Positions 18,356 through 27,691 of a stretch of DNA of 64,000 nucleotides are shown here, piece by piece; positions within the stretch are counted from its first letter, which is position 1; every line of letters begins with the position of its first letter. The notes beneath the pieces are model-generated. The model did not search any database and was not told the DNA's origin. It saw only the letters and a program-made list of their open reading frames with translations. Source of the stretch: Vreelandella halophila. GTDB taxonomy: Bacteria > Pseudomonadota > Gammaproteobacteria > Pseudomonadales > Oleiphilaceae. The translations under genes and the position numbers were made by a program. Where the stretch lies: the NCBI RefSeq assembly GCF_019903425.1, contig NZ_JACHUZ010000013.1, positions 1,848,948 to 1,912,947 of the forward strand, in the 5' to 3' direction.

Positions 18356-18870
18356 CGCTGAATGAACTCAACGCACTTTCACAGAGGGCAGCATTCGATG
18401 TGTTTCATGGGTGCTGTCACTGCCAACGGTGGGCTACGCGCATGGTCCTCTCCCGGCCCTTTGCCAGTATCCCAGTTCTTTTGAACATGGCCGATGAGCT
18501 TTGGGCTCAGTCTTCGCGGGCCGAGATTCTGGAAGCGTTTTCCGGGCATGCCCGTATTGGGGATATGGAAGCGTTGCGGGAAAAGTTCTCCGGCGCAACA
18601 GGCCGTGAACAGGGTCAGGTTTTGGAGACCAGTGAGGCAACGCTTGAGCAGTTGCACGAACTCAACCTGCTGTACGAACAGCGCCACGGTTTCATCTTCA
18701 TTATCTGCGCTACCGGCAAGTCGGCAGACGAGATGCTGGCCGCCCTGAAGGCTCGGATTGATAACCCCACGGGTACCGAAATCATCAATGGAGCCCGGGA
18801 GCAGGGCGCCATCAATCAGTTGCGCCTTCAGCGCGCTCTGTCGGACACAGGAGAAGGCCATGACGAGTAA
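18352..18870 (+). CDS. uraD: OHCU decarboxylase
   Basis: A 172-residue 2-oxo-4-hydroxy-4-carboxy-5-ureidoimidazoline decarboxylase, making (S)-allantoin. The family motif around the catalytic histidine is GHARIGD (usually HPxIG), and EQRHGFIFIICATGKSADEM carries the conserved glutamate and phenylalanine of the C-terminal active site. It overlaps xdhC by 4 bp and uraH by 11 bp. Confidence 0.9.
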   Translation: MTLNELNALSQRAAFDVFHGCCHCQRWATRMVLSRPFASIPVLLNMADELWAQSSRAEILEAFSGHARIGDMEALREKFSGATGREQGQVLETSEATLEQLHELNLLYEQRHGFIFIICATGKSADEMLAALKARIDNPTGTEIINGAREQGAINQLRLQRALSDTGEGHDE

Positions 18871-19198
18871 AGCCTCCATCAGCACCCATGTTCTCAATCT
18901 GGGCACCGGACGTCCGGCGGCTTGTGTCAATGTTGTGCTCTACGGCCCCGATGGTGGGGTTCTGTCTCAGGCCACCACGAATCCTGATGGCCGGGTGGGT
19001 GAGTGGGGCACCGATTTCGAACTGGTACCCGGTGAATACCAGCTGGTGTTCGAGGTGGGTGACTGGTTCAAGGCACGTGGCGAAGACAGTTTCTATTCCC
19101 GCATACCGATTGCATTCCGGATTGAGCGTCCGAATGAGCACTATCACGTGCCACTGCTGATGAATGCGTTCGGCTATTCCACCTACAGGGGAAGTTGA
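18860..19198 (+). CDS. uraH: 5-hydroxyisourate hydrolase (transthyretin-like)
   Basis: A 112-residue transthyretin-related hydrolase that opens 5-hydroxyisourate between PuuD and UraD. The N-terminal STHVLNLGTGRPA and the C-terminal signature YRGS (last four residues) carry the active-site His, Arg and Ser. ATG 18860 lies in the end of uraD and is preceded by GAGAAGG. There is no signal peptide, so the protein is cytoplasmic. Confidence 0.93.
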   Translation: MTSKASISTHVLNLGTGRPAACVNVVLYGPDGGVLSQATTNPDGRVGEWGTDFELVPGEYQLVFEVGDWFKARGEDSFYSRIPIAFRIERPNEHYHVPLLMNAFGYSTYRGS

Positions 19199-19203
19199 GC
19201 TTC

Positions 19204-20544
19204 ATGGGGCATCAACAGATGGGCACTTCGTTCAGGGCCTTCCGGGCACCAATACTGCACTTTACGGCAAGGCCGGATCCCGTGTCGGGCGGTGGCTATG
19301 AGTACTTCCCTGATGGGGTGCTGGTGGTGCGTGATGGGCATGTCGAAACCCTTGGAAGCGCTGCTGATCTCAGTCGGCAGGGCCTGGCGCTTGAGCAGTG
19401 TGAGTATCACCCCGACAAGCTGCTGATGCCGGGTCTGATTGACCCGCATATCCATTATCCGCAGACGGGGGTGATTGCTTCCTATGGGGAACAACTCATC
19501 GACTGGCTCAACCATTACACCTTCCCCGCTGAACAGGCGTTCCGGGACCCTGAGCATGGACGGATCCGGGCTAGTGAATTCCTGGACCTCCTCCTGGAGA
19601 GCGGTACCACAACGGCCATGGTCTATACGACCATATTCCCGCAGTCCACGGAGGCTTTCTTCGAAGCCGCTCTTGAACGCAATCTCAGGATGATCGCGGG
19701 CAAGGTGATGATGGACCGCAACGCGCCAGAGGGGCTGCGCGACACCGTGGCCAGCGGGGTCGCGGATACGCGCAGCCTGATTGAGCGCTGGCACGGAAGG
19801 GGGCGTCTGGATTACGCCGTTACACCCCGGTTTGCACCAACCAGCTCGCGCGAACAGCTGGCCGCTGCCGGCCGGCTGCTGCGTGAATACGAGGGGGTCT
19901 ATCTCCAGACGCATCTGTCCGAGAACAGAGGCGAGGTTGACTGGGTTGGGTCGCTGTTTCCGGAAGCCCGGGACTATCTGGATGTCTACGATAGCTACGG
20001 GTTACTGGGCCCGAGGAGCGTTTTCGGGCACGGGATCCACCTCAGCGAGCGGGAGCGTGGGCGTTTGGGGGAGACTGGATCCCGGATTGCCTTCTGTCCC
20101 ACATCCAATCTTTTCCTCGGAAGTGGCCTTTTCGATCTCGCTGCAACGGAAGAAGCGGGTATTGGGGTGGGGGTAGCCACTGACGTCGGTGGAGGAACCA
20201 GTTTTTCCCTTCTGGAGACGCTGGCCGAGGCGTACAAGGTGCTTCAGCTCCAGGGTCAGCCATTGCACCCACTGATTGGTCTTTACATGGCCACGCTCGG
20301 CAATGCCCGAACCCTCGAGCTGGATGATCGTATTGGCAACTTCGAATCGGGGAAGGAGGCTGACTTCATCCTGGTCGATCCTGGTGTCTCGCAGGTCCAG
20401 AAACAGCGCCAGGACAGGGCCCGGAGTCTCGACGAAGTCCTTTTTGCACTGATGATGCTCGGAGACGAACGCAATATTGCCGCGACCTATGTTCAGGGAG
20501 TGCCTGTCTTCCAGCGCGACCCACTGGAACGGGAGAGTGCCTGA
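19204..20544 (+). CDS. guaD: Guanine deaminase
   Basis: A 446-residue amidohydrolase that converts guanine to xanthine, feeding XdhAB. The metal site is seen in GLIDPHIHYPQTGVI, LQTHLSENRGEVDWV, FGHGIHLSE and VATDVGGGTSFS, with CPTSNLFLGSG. ATG 19204 (AGGGGAAG about eleven bases upstream) is preferred. An in-frame TTG at 19195 overlaps the uraH stop but is too close to that site; ATG 19219 is another option. The stop shares one base with the puuD start. Confidence 0.92.
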   Translation: MGHQQMGTSFRAFRAPILHFTARPDPVSGGGYEYFPDGVLVVRDGHVETLGSAADLSRQGLALEQCEYHPDKLLMPGLIDPHIHYPQTGVIASYGEQLIDWLNHYTFPAEQAFRDPEHGRIRASEFLDLLLESGTTTAMVYTTIFPQSTEAFFEAALERNLRMIAGKVMMDRNAPEGLRDTVASGVADTRSLIERWHGRGRLDYAVTPRFAPTSSREQLAAAGRLLREYEGVYLQTHLSENRGEVDWVGSLFPEARDYLDVYDSYGLLGPRSVFGHGIHLSERERGRLGETGSRIAFCPTSNLFLGSGLFDLAATEEAGIGVGVATDVGGGTSFSLLETLAEAYKVLQLQGQPLHPLIGLYMATLGNARTLELDDRIGNFESGKEADFILVDPGVSQVQKQRQDRARSLDEVLFALMMLGDERNIAATYVQGVPVFQRDPLERESA

Positions 20545-21743
20545 TGCAGGGGATGATGCTGGAGTGGCTGAATGCAGGATTCCGACTTTTTCACGTAGTA
20601 GCTGCCATTGCCTGGATCGGGGCTTCGTTCTACTTCATCTGGCTTGACCTGAGCCTGGAGGAACCGCCCCGCAATAAACGGGACCGGGGGGTTAAGGGGG
20701 ATCTTTGGTCGATCCATGGTGGGGGTATCTATGAGATCAGCAAGTACCGACTCGCTCCGCCCCGCATGCCCGAGACCCTCCACTGGTTCAAATGGGAAGC
20801 CTATACGACCTGGCTGACAGGGTCCGGGCTGCTCGTGCTGCTCTATTACGTCCAGGCCCAGTCCTATCTGGTTGGCAACGGTACCTGGCTCCAATCGCCA
20901 GCGGCCGCCATTGGCGGCAGCATCTGTTTTCTCGCAGCAGGCCAGTTGGTCTACGAGATCCTCGTTCGCAGTGCGCTTGGCCGGAGGGCAGGCACCCTGG
21001 CAGTGGCGCTACTGGTAACGCTGAGCCTGGCGAGCTGGCTGGTTTTCCAGCTTTTCTCGGCGCGTGCTGCCTACATTCACATGGGGGCCCTGATCGGTAC
21101 CTGGATGGCGGGCAACGTCTTTTGGGGCATTATTCCCGCACAGAAGGCTTTTGTCGCGGATGTCGGTGCGGGACGGGAGCCTGATCCGGAGCGGGCGCGC
21201 TTCGCCAAACTGCGTTCGACGCATAACAATTACCTGACACTCCCCGTCGTATTCGCGATGCTGAGCAATCACTATCCCTTCCTTTACGGCGGTGAGTATG
21301 CGTGGTTCTTGTTAGTGGTTGTCGGTGCTCTGCTGGCCTGGATTCGGCATTTCTTCAACCTTCGACACCAGGGGCAAAGCCGACCTGGCGTTCTGATTGG
21401 AGCCGGGCTGGCACTGGTATGTGTCGCGCTCCTGACCGCTTTTGCGGAGCATGGACCAGGCGTCGCCGAAACGAATGATGGTATGGCCGCCTCGCTGGTC
21501 AGTCGTGATTCTGCAAGGGCCATGGTCGCCGAGCACTGTTCGGGGTGTCATGCGAGAGAGCCCACCATGGGAGGGTTCCAGGCGCCACCAGCGGGCCTGG
21601 TTTTCGAATCGGAGACTGACCTGCTCAACCACCGGAGCCGATCCCTGACGGCGATCAGCTCCGGGTATATGCCACTTGGAAACCAGACGGATATGAGCAA
21701 GGAGGAGCGGGGCCGGCTGCTCCGGTGGCTCGAAAGCCAGTAA
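20544..21743 (+). CDS. puuD: Membrane urate hydroxylase with C-terminal cytochrome c
   Basis: A 399-residue PuuD protein that oxidises urate to 5-hydroxyisourate and passes electrons to the respiratory chain, avoiding the H2O2 of soluble uricase. About eight hydrophobic helices occupy residues 10-310 (first: AGFRLFHVVAAIAWIGAS). A c-type haem site CSGCH lies near residue 332 in a periplasmic domain that ends at GYMPLGNQTDMSKEER. It closes the operon and converges on nitH with 28 bp between stops. Confidence 0.93.
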   Translation: MQGMMLEWLNAGFRLFHVVAAIAWIGASFYFIWLDLSLEEPPRNKRDRGVKGDLWSIHGGGIYEISKYRLAPPRMPETLHWFKWEAYTTWLTGSGLLVLLYYVQAQSYLVGNGTWLQSPAAAIGGSICFLAAGQLVYEILVRSALGRRAGTLAVALLVTLSLASWLVFQLFSARAAYIHMGALIGTWMAGNVFWGIIPAQKAFVADVGAGREPDPERARFAKLRSTHNNYLTLPVVFAMLSNHYPFLYGGEYAWFLLVVVGALLAWIRHFFNLRHQGQSRPGVLIGAGLALVCVALLTAFAEHGPGVAETNDGMAASLVSRDSARAMVAEHCSGCHAREPTMGGFQAPPAGLVFESETDLLNHRSRSLTAISSGYMPLGNQTDMSKEERGRLLRWLESQ

Positions 21744-21771
21744 GGGGCAGCGTTGCTGGTGTCTCGGGCGA

Positions 21772-23085
21772 TTAAGCCCGAATGGCCTCCTGCTCGGAAG
21801 ATGATACCTCTGTGGCAGCCTCTGCACGGTTGGCAATAACCTCCACGATGTGGCGTGCGTCGTCGCCAACCGAGGCAAAACGCCCTGACCCCCAGGTGTG
21901 CAGCCAGGGTAGACCAAGAAAGTAGGCGCCCGGCGTTGGCGTAACGCCACGCTGGTGCACGGGTTCCCCGGCGCCGTCGAAAACCGGGAGATGGACCCAG
22001 CTGAAATCGCTGTGAAAACCGGTGGCCCAGATAACGGTGGTGATGCCGGTGGCTTTCAGGTCCAGTTCCCTGGGTTCGCGTTCCGGCTCCCAAACGGGGC
22101 GGTATTCGGGCTCCGAGGGCGCCTGGATGTCGTTCTTTTCGATGTAGCGGTCAATGCTCTCGCGGATCCGGCAGTAGGTGTCATCCGCCGCGTCCAGGTT
22201 CTGTTTGAGGTCCTGCCCGAAGATCAGGTGGGTTCCGTTGCGGATGTTGGCAACCCGTCCGTAGAGCTGCATGCCCTCCAGGGCGAACCGGCGCAGGTCG
22301 ATCTCGCGTCCGCCGTCACGGCCGGTCATGTAGTGGTTGGCCTTGTGGCGTAGATCCCAGGCCGGTTCCGGGTGTTCCTCCACGCTCACGTCGTAGGTAC
22401 CCATGCGTTCCAGCCAATCCACGGAATCACGGCCCCGGTACCAGCGCGGCGCCCGGGGTGCCCGGCCTACACAGAGGTGAACGCGGCGTCTGGCCAGGTG
22501 AAGGTCCTCCGCGATCTGGCACCCCGACTGGCCTGTGCCGATGACCAGGACCTCGCCGGCGGGCAGAGCTTCGGGGGACTTGTAGTCGGATGAATGCAAC
22601 TGCTCAATGGACGTTGGCAGGCGTTCGCTGAGCCTTGGCCAGTTGGGGACGTGATAGCCGTTGACCGCCATGACCACCTGGTCTGCGGTAAACCTTCCCT
22701 CGGTGGTTACCAGCTCGTAGCCTCCGGAGTCTTGCTGTTGCAGGGTCTCAACCGTCACACCCTGAAGCAGGGGCGGTTTGACGAAGGCGGCATAGCGTTC
22801 GATGTAATCAACGATGGCATCGCGGGGCATGAAGCCGTTCGGGTCATTGCCGTCATAGGGAAAGCCCGGGAGCCGGCACTGCCAGTTCGGCGTTACCAGG
22901 CAGAAAGAGTCCCAGCGGTTGTTGCGCCAGGCGTGGCCCACCGAGTGTTTTTCCAGCACCAGGTGCCGGATGCTGTGCTGCTGGAGCCAGTAGCTGGCGG
23001 ATAGGCCGGCCTGGCCGCCGCCGATCACGATGACGGGCCAGTGGATCTGGTCACTTACGGGGGCAAAGGGCGTCTGCCGAGTCAT
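21772..23085 (-). CDS. nitH: Nit1C flavin-dependent oxidoreductase (MSMEG_0569 family)
   Basis: A 437-residue flavoprotein monooxygenase-like protein. FAD site IGGGQAGLSASYWL is near residue 20, a second dinucleotide site IGTGQSGCQIAED near 180, and the late ATGFHSD motif near 355. It is the last gene of the seven-gene Nit1C cluster, coupled to nitG by a 4-bp overlap. Its reaction is unknown. The family nearly always travels with the cluster nitrilase. Confidence 0.87.
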   Translation of the reverse strand: MTRQTPFAPVSDQIHWPVIVIGGGQAGLSASYWLQQHSIRHLVLEKHSVGHAWRNNRWDSFCLVTPNWQCRLPGFPYDGNDPNGFMPRDAIVDYIERYAAFVKPPLLQGVTVETLQQQDSGGYELVTTEGRFTADQVVMAVNGYHVPNWPRLSERLPTSIEQLHSSDYKSPEALPAGEVLVIGTGQSGCQIAEDLHLARRRVHLCVGRAPRAPRWYRGRDSVDWLERMGTYDVSVEEHPEPAWDLRHKANHYMTGRDGGREIDLRRFALEGMQLYGRVANIRNGTHLIFGQDLKQNLDAADDTYCRIRESIDRYIEKNDIQAPSEPEYRPVWEPEREPRELDLKATGITTVIWATGFHSDFSWVHLPVFDGAGEPVHQRGVTPTPGAYFLGLPWLHTWGSGRFASVGDDARHIVEVIANRAEAATEVSSSEQEAIRA

Positions 23086-23369
23086 GATTCAAACTCCTCC
23101 ACACGGATTATGGCATCCGTCTGATCAAGAAAGGGTTGGGCGGTGATTTCCAGTGTTTCGAGCTGGTCCGCCGCACTGCTACAGGCATAGCCGTATTTCT
23201 GGCGAACACGCTCACCGGCCTGCGTCAGCGCCTGTCGGCTGCGTTCCAGAAAATCGGTAACGGGGTAATCAGTGTGCGGCGCCAGGTAATCCCGGATGGC
23301 CGTCGATGGCGAGTAACACCGGGTCACGTGGTTATCGGGCCAGCGGACGTGAAACCAGACCTGGGGCAT
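23082..23369 (-). CDS. nitG: Nit1C small conserved protein (MSMEG_0570 family)
   Basis: A 95-residue protein of unknown function found only in Nit1C clusters (named a nitrogen-starvation response protein in databases). It starts MPQVWFHVRWPDN and has the family CYSPS motif. ATG 23369 gives the usual length; an ATG at 23405 would extend it into nitF and is rejected. No membrane segment or known fold is visible. Confidence 0.82.
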   Translation of the reverse strand: MPQVWFHVRWPDNHVTRCYSPSTAIRDYLAPHTDYPVTDFLERSRQALTQAGERVRQKYGYACSSAADQLETLEITAQPFLDQTDAIIRVEEFES

Positions 23370-23371
23370 GG

Positions 23372-24352
23372 TTAGGCTCCTTGTTCGGGGGTAACGGTTG
23401 GACACCCCGTAAGAGGTGTCTGGTGGAAGTCCCAGATCCCACGCTCACCCTCGTTGTTTCGAAGCCGCACGGTTCGGGTGGCGTCACAGGTGCCGATACG
23501 CGCACACGCAATGTCCCTTTCAGCGAAACGTTCGATCACGGCTTCCTCATGTTCCGGGGCCACGGCGAGAAGAAAGCCGTAGCTCGGGAAGGTGTGTACG
23601 AGCCAGCGTATGGGGTCCGTGGATTCCGGCATCGGGATATCGTCGATGTAGAGGGTGGCGCCAACGCCTGAGCTTTCGAAAAGCATCAGGGCGGTACCGA
23701 TCAATCCGGCCATGCTGATGTCCTTTGCCGCACGGCACAGGCCGGCTTCCGCGATCTCCGGCAGCAGGGCGAGATCCTGACGCAGGCGTTGCGGGTCCTG
23801 GCCTGAGCTGGCATCCCAGTTGGGCCAGGGTTCGTGGTAGTGGCCCCGCAGGTCGATGGCGGCGAGCAACCGGTCGCCGGGGGCAGCATCAAAGCTGGTC
23901 AGCAGTTGGCGGGCCCGGCCGATGATGGCCACTGCCAGCTGTTCCCCGTCACTGGCCGTGCTGCTGTGGCCGCCCACGACGGGCAGGTTGTAGACCCTGG
24001 AGGCCTCCATCATGCCCTCGATAATGGGCGTCATGTGTTCCTGGTCCCGGCTCCAGATGGCGTCGGCCACGGCGGTTGGGCGACCGCCCATGGCAGCGAT
24101 ATCGCTGATGTTGACAAGAACCCCGCAGTAGCCAGCGAAATGGGGCTCTTCCGCAACCAGGGTGTTCAGGAAGCCTTCCATCGCGAACAGCAACCAGCCG
24201 TCGCCATCCGGAATCGCCGCGCAGTCATCACCGAGTCGGATAGCACCGGATTCGGCGCCATGCGGGGCCAGCCGCTCCATCACCGGCGCGATGTCGGCCT
24301 TCCCTGCGATGCCAGGGCTGGCATGTACGGCCTCAACCAGCGCATCAAGCAT
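23372..24352 (-). CDS. nitF: Nit1C AIR synthase-like protein (Sll0787 family)
   Basis: A 326-residue PurM/ThiL-fold protein. Visible are the metal/ATP-binding IRLGDDCAAIPDG near residue 40, GVLVNISDIAAMGGRP near 80 and VVGGHSSTASDGEQ near 125. AIR-synthase-related proteins use ATP to activate an amide or carboxylate, but the substrate here is unknown. It shares one base with nitE upstream and is two bases from nitG downstream. Confidence 0.87.
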   Translation of the reverse strand: MLDALVEAVHASPGIAGKADIAPVMERLAPHGAESGAIRLGDDCAAIPDGDGWLLFAMEGFLNTLVAEEPHFAGYCGVLVNISDIAAMGGRPTAVADAIWSRDQEHMTPIIEGMMEASRVYNLPVVGGHSSTASDGEQLAVAIIGRARQLLTSFDAAPGDRLLAAIDLRGHYHEPWPNWDASSGQDPQRLRQDLALLPEIAEAGLCRAAKDISMAGLIGTALMLFESSGVGATLYIDDIPMPESTDPIRWLVHTFPSYGFLLAVAPEHEEAVIERFAERDIACARIGTCDATRTVRLRNNEGERGIWDFHQTPLTGCPTVTPEQGA

Positions 24353-24906
24353 CAGGCGACCCGGTGGCTGGTGGTGACAATGCCCAGCTCGCTTGCCACG
24401 CAGGGCGGGTACTGGGCCAGATCGGCTTCCATAAGGGCGTGGGGCCGACCGCGTACATCGATGGTTTCAAGTGCCTGCCAGTGCAGGGACTCGAATAGTG
24501 GCACATTGCGCTGCTGGACCTGGGCCAGAAAGCGAGTGCAGCCCCGCGCATGGGCCGTACCCACCGCAAGCCGGATGAGTTCGGTGCCAAGGCAGGCCAT
24601 GCGGCGGAAGCCGTCGGCCACAGCCAGTCGTGAGCCGTACCAGAGACCGGGGCTGGCCTCGTGGATTCTGACCGTCCCCACGACCTGGTCCGCCATACCG
24701 GAGTACCAGGAAAGGGCTACGATTGGCTGGGCGTGGCGGTCGACTTCATCCCTGTCGGATTTGTTGAACAGGCCCTGCTCGACACAGAAAACCTGGTGTC
24801 TCAGGGCCTTCGCCTGGTCGCGCTCCCAGTGCTGGTGGGCCAGCCTGACGGTATAGGCGCCGGGGCGGAAGGGAACCACCGTGTTGTCGGGGGTATCAGG
24901 TAACAT
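24352..24906 (-). CDS. nitE: Nit1C GNAT-like N-acetyltransferase (MSMEG_0567/Sll0786 family)
   Basis: A 184-residue protein with a GNAT-like core: ALRHQVFCVEQGLF, VVGTVRIHE, WYGSRLAVADGFRRM and LGTELIRLAVGTAHARG. It resembles acyl-homoserine-lactone-synthase-type GNAT folds. ATG 24906 overlaps the nitD end by 11 bp; a longer frame to 25071 is Cys/Arg/Pro-rich, lies within nitD and is rejected. The acyl donor and acceptor are unknown. Confidence 0.85.
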   Translation of the reverse strand: MLPDTPDNTVVPFRPGAYTVRLAHQHWERDQAKALRHQVFCVEQGLFNKSDRDEVDRHAQPIVALSWYSGMADQVVGTVRIHEASPGLWYGSRLAVADGFRRMACLGTELIRLAVGTAHARGCTRFLAQVQQRNVPLFESLHWQALETIDVRGRPHALMEADLAQYPPCVASELGIVTTSHRVA

Positions 24907-25996
24907 CGCTGATCGACTCCTCTTCATAGGCGGACAGGGATGAACAGGCCCCACACCGGCCGCAGCCGGCCTTGATCTCGCTGGAATGGAGACCTGCCTC
25001 GGAGAGCATCCGGCCCAGGGGCTGCAGCAGCTCGTGCATGAAGGTCGGGTCCGGTGACGGATGGTCTTCAAGCGGTGTGCCCGTTATCGGGACGAAGGGC
25101 ACCACGAAGGGGTAGACCCCGAGTTCGATCAGCTTTTCACTCATCTCGAGTATCGCCTCCCGGCTGTCGCCCAGGCCCGCGAGGATGTAGGTGCTGACCT
25201 GGCCGCGCCCGAACACCGCCACGGCTTCCTGGAACGCCTCGAGGTACTGCTCCGGGGTGACTTGGGCCTTGCCCGGCATGATGCGTTCGCGGACCTCGGG
25301 TGTAACGGCTTCCAGATGCATGCCCAGCGAGTCGACGCCTGCGGCCTTAAGGCGGCGGAACCAGGCGGGGTCATCCGGGGGCTCGCATTGGGCCTGGATG
25401 GGAATGTCCACGGCGGATCGCACTGCAAAGGCGCTCTCGCAGAGTACGCTCGCGCCCCTGTCAGTGAAGTTGGGTGTGCCGGTCGTCATCACCATGTGTT
25501 GAACGCCGTCCAGGTCCACCGCTGCCCTGGCCACTTCCGCCAGCTGCTCCGGGGACTTGCGCTTGATGGTGCGGCCCTCTTCGAGGGACTGGCCAATGGC
25601 GCAGAACTGACAGGACGTGCTGCGCTGGTTGTAACGCACGCAGGTCTGTAGAACCGTCGTAGCCAGGACATCACTCCCATGGAGCTGGGCGATTTTCCAG
25701 TAGGGAATACCGTCCTCAGTCTGTCGCTGGTAGAAGAGCGGTTCGTGGGCGAACTCAATGGTCTTGAGGGATTCGCCGCCGCGCGTCAGGTTACCGTCTC
25801 CGTCGGTGGCAAAGGGGGATTCCCGGGCCAGCTCCGTGTGTATGGGAACCATCACGGTCTGGCCGTCCACCGTTACCGCCTTGTGGTCCGATGGGCCGGC
25901 ACCACCACGGCGGCTGGGCGCCCCGGTTTCCGTTTCAACCAGGCGCAGGCCCTGTGACTGTAGTTCCGTCAGGAGCTTCTGGTTCGGATTGCTCAT
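24896..25996 (-). CDS. nitD: Nit1C radical SAM protein (MSMEG_0568 family)
   Basis: A 366-residue radical SAM enzyme, biotin-synthase-like in layout. The cluster cysteines are C119, C129 and C132 ([14 protein letters not shown]), a CX9CX2C spacing in place of the common CX3CX2C. A second cysteine group, [10 protein letters not shown], lies near residues 345-352 and may hold another cluster. The start at 25996 has GGAGG eleven bases upstream and lies 62 bp inside the nitrilase gene. The reaction is unknown. Confidence 0.87.
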   Translation of the reverse strand: MSNPNQKLLTELQSQGLRLVETETGAPSRRGGAGPSDHKAVTVDGQTVMVPIHTELARESPFATDGDGNLTRGGESLKTIEFAHEPLFYQRQTEDGIPYWKIAQLHGSDVLATTVLQTCVRYNQRSTSCQFCAIGQSLEEGRTIKRKSPEQLAEVARAAVDLDGVQHMVMTTGTPNFTDRGASVLCESAFAVRSAVDIPIQAQCEPPDDPAWFRRLKAAGVDSLGMHLEAVTPEVRERIMPGKAQVTPEQYLEAFQEAVAVFGRGQVSTYILAGLGDSREAILEMSEKLIELGVYPFVVPFVPITGTPLEDHPSPDPTFMHELLQPLGRMLSEAGLHSSEIKAGCGRCGACSSLSAYEEESISDVT

Positions 25997-26972
25997 GGCG
26001 TGTTTCCTCCGGAATCGGATGGTGGTGTGACGCCCCGGTTACTCCACGGGTCACGGTGTCCTGGCAGCAGTCGTTCATCCAGAGCTGCAGCAGCTCGGGG
26101 CGTGCGTAGTGGCCAACGGAGTCCATCATGCGCTTGCGCTTGGTGATCAGGTCCAGGTTGATCGTTGCCGTTACCCGGCCGGGTCCATCGCGCAGTGGCT
26201 CGGTGGCATGAGAGCCGTCGGGCTGGATGATGGCGGTGTAACAGCCACCGGAAATGCCTTTCTGGAGTTTGGCGTCCTCGGTGACGCTGGCGATCTGGTC
26301 CGCGTCCAGCCAGGCCGTGGCATTAACTACGAAGCATCCGCTCTCAAGGGCGTGGTGGCGCAGGGTCACTTCCTGTTGTTCGGCGAAGATGGGGCCGACG
26401 AGCGACCCCGGAAACTGGCTGCAGTGGATCTGCTCGTGATCCGCCATCAGGGCATAGCGGGCGAGCGGATTGTAGTGTTCCCAGCAGGCCAGTGCCCCAA
26501 CACGCCCGACGGTTGTGTCCACTGCGTGAAGCCCGCTGCCATCACCCTGACCCCAGACCATGCGTTCGTGGTAGGTCGGGGTGATCTTGCGGCGCTTGAG
26601 CGCGATGCGCCCATCGGCATCGAAGACAAGCTGGCAGTTGTAGAGGGTGCCGTGGTCGCGCTCGTTCACCCCGAGCACAACCACCATGCCGTGTTTGCGG
26701 GCGGCGCCCGCCACGGCGTCGGTCACGGGGCCCGGGACCGTGGGCGCGTGCTCGTAGAGGGCCAGGTGTGCCGGACCCATGGCCATGGGTGGCATTACGA
26801 AGGACCAGTAGGGGTAGTACGGGATCGCGGTTTCAGGGAACACGATCAGTTCCACCCCGTCCCGGGCCGCCTCGGCAATTTCCTCAAGCACGCGCTCCAC
26901 AGTCCCGTCCGGTGAATCGAGCACCGGCTGCAGCTGGACGGCGGCGACGCGCACGGTCTGCGGTTCGGCCAT
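25935..26972 (-). CDS. nitC: Nit1C nitrilase (Nit6803/NitC family)
   Basis: A 345-residue branch-1 nitrilase that hydrolyses nitriles to carboxylate and ammonia. The catalytic triad is visible: E47 in [13 protein letters not shown]129 in [20 protein letters not shown] and C163 in [10 protein letters not shown], with E136 as the supporting glutamate. In pseudomonads NitC of this cluster is tied to cyanide or cyano-organic-acid use (recalled, not checked). Its last 20 codons overlap nitD. It follows nitB by 18 bp. Confidence 0.92.
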   Translation of the reverse strand: MAEPQTVRVAAVQLQPVLDSPDGTVERVLEEIAEAARDGVELIVFPETAIPYYPYWSFVMPPMAMGPAHLALYEHAPTVPGPVTDAVAGAARKHGMVVVLGVNERDHGTLYNCQLVFDADGRIALKRRKITPTYHERMVWGQGDGSGLHAVDTTVGRVGALACWEHYNPLARYALMADHEQIHCSQFPGSLVGPIFAEQQEVTLRHHALESGCFVVNATAWLDADQIASVTEDAKLQKGISGGCYTAIIQPDGSHATEPLRDGPGRVTATINLDLITKRKRMMDSVGHYARPELLQLWMNDCCQDTVTRGVTGASHHHPIPEETRHEQSEPEAPDGTTVTGPAPG

Positions 26973-26990
26973 CGTCTTGCTCCTTTGCGT

Positions 26991-27473
26991 CTACATGGTC
27001 CAGGTGTGGACGACGTAGGCGTTTTCGTTACGGTGAATCAGCTGGAGATCGAGCACATCCAGGGGGTTGATGGGACGGATGCCCTCGACCAGTGCCGGTT
27101 CCCCGTGGCCGTAGAGGGCCTGCAGCGCAAACCGGCAGGCATAGACCTTGCCCCCTTCGGACATGAAGGACTTGAGCTGTTCCTCGTAGTTCTGGTGCCC
27201 GGGGAAAGCCTCGTCACCGATGGTGGGAAAGCCACGCTGCACTCCGAGGGTGACGCCGGGGCCGTAAAGCAGGATGCTGGTCTCGAAGCCCTTGCGCTGG
27301 AGGCGCTTGGCCTGCAGCAGGTTCACGAGGCCAATGGAGCCTTCAAAAGCCACCGTGTGAAAGGTGACCAGGGCTTTTTCGCCGGGTTCGGCCTGGACGT
27401 CCTCGAAGACTTTCTCTTCGTAGTCGACGTAGAAATCACCCTTCTGGTAATTGGGAGCACTGACTTCGGGCAT
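26991..27473 (-). CDS. nitB: Nit1C conserved protein (MSMEG_0572/Sll0783 family)
   Basis: A 160-residue protein of unknown function, always the first gene of Nit1C clusters. It has a DsrE-like feel (alternating hydrophobic strands [49 protein letters not shown] with a lone cysteine), but I cannot assign a reaction. AGGAG lies eight bases before the ATG. A sigma-54-like promoter sits about 80 bp upstream. Confidence 0.85.
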   Translation of the reverse strand: MPEVSAPNYQKGDFYVDYEEKVFEDVQAEPGEKALVTFHTVAFEGSIGLVNLLQAKRLQRKGFETSILLYGPGVTLGVQRGFPTIGDEAFPGHQNYEEQLKSFMSEGGKVYACRFALQALYGHGEPALVEGIRPINPLDVLDLQLIHRNENAYVVHTWTM

Positions 27474-27551
27474 GATGGATACTCCTGATAGCGGTCATGG
27501 CTTAATGGGAAGTCCGGATGGCATGGCGCCGGCCGGCTTCATCCAGAGGGA

Positions 27552-27567
27552 TTCAAGCCCCGTGCCA
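27552..27567 (-). promoter_or_regulatory. Possible sigma-54 promoter of the Nit1C operon
   Basis: The minus strand reads TGGCACGGGGCTTGAA: a perfect -24 block, but the -12 is TTGA where TTGC is expected. The start site would be near 27541, giving a 68-base leader to nitB. The defect lowers confidence. Confidence 0.4.
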
Positions 27568-27572
27568 ATCAT

Positions 27573-27590
27573 TGCGATCGATATGCGATC
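27573..27590. repeat. Paired TGCGATC direct repeats, possible MocR operator
   Basis: TGCGATC occurs at 27573-27579 and 27584-27590, eleven bases apart, roughly one helical turn. The pair lies just upstream of the MocR-gene -35 box and just upstream of the nit promoter on the other strand. Two more copies, twelve bases apart, lie inside the MocR reading frame at 27807 and 27819. MocR regulators commonly bind direct repeats in the divergent gap, so an operator is inferred. Confidence 0.4.
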
Positions 27591-27591
27591 A

Positions 27592-27619
27592 TTGACCCAT
27601 CAATTGATGTAAGTATAGG
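27592..27619 (+). promoter_or_regulatory. Sigma-70-type promoter of the MocR gene
   Basis: TTGACC at 27592-27597 and TATAGG at 27614-27619 are separated by 16 bases. The transcript would start near 27626, about 120 bases before the ATG. Confidence 0.45.
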
Positions 27620-27691
27620 CTGCGCCGGAAACAAAGAATTTTGTGCAGATATCCGGGTCAGTGTCCTTCAGTAAATGGGTACGAGGCGGAC

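Noticed and set aside
21764-21781. TCGGGC/GCCCGA hairpin between puuD and nitH as a two-way terminator
   Set aside because: The stem is only six base pairs, lacks a T-run in both directions and overlaps the nitH stop.
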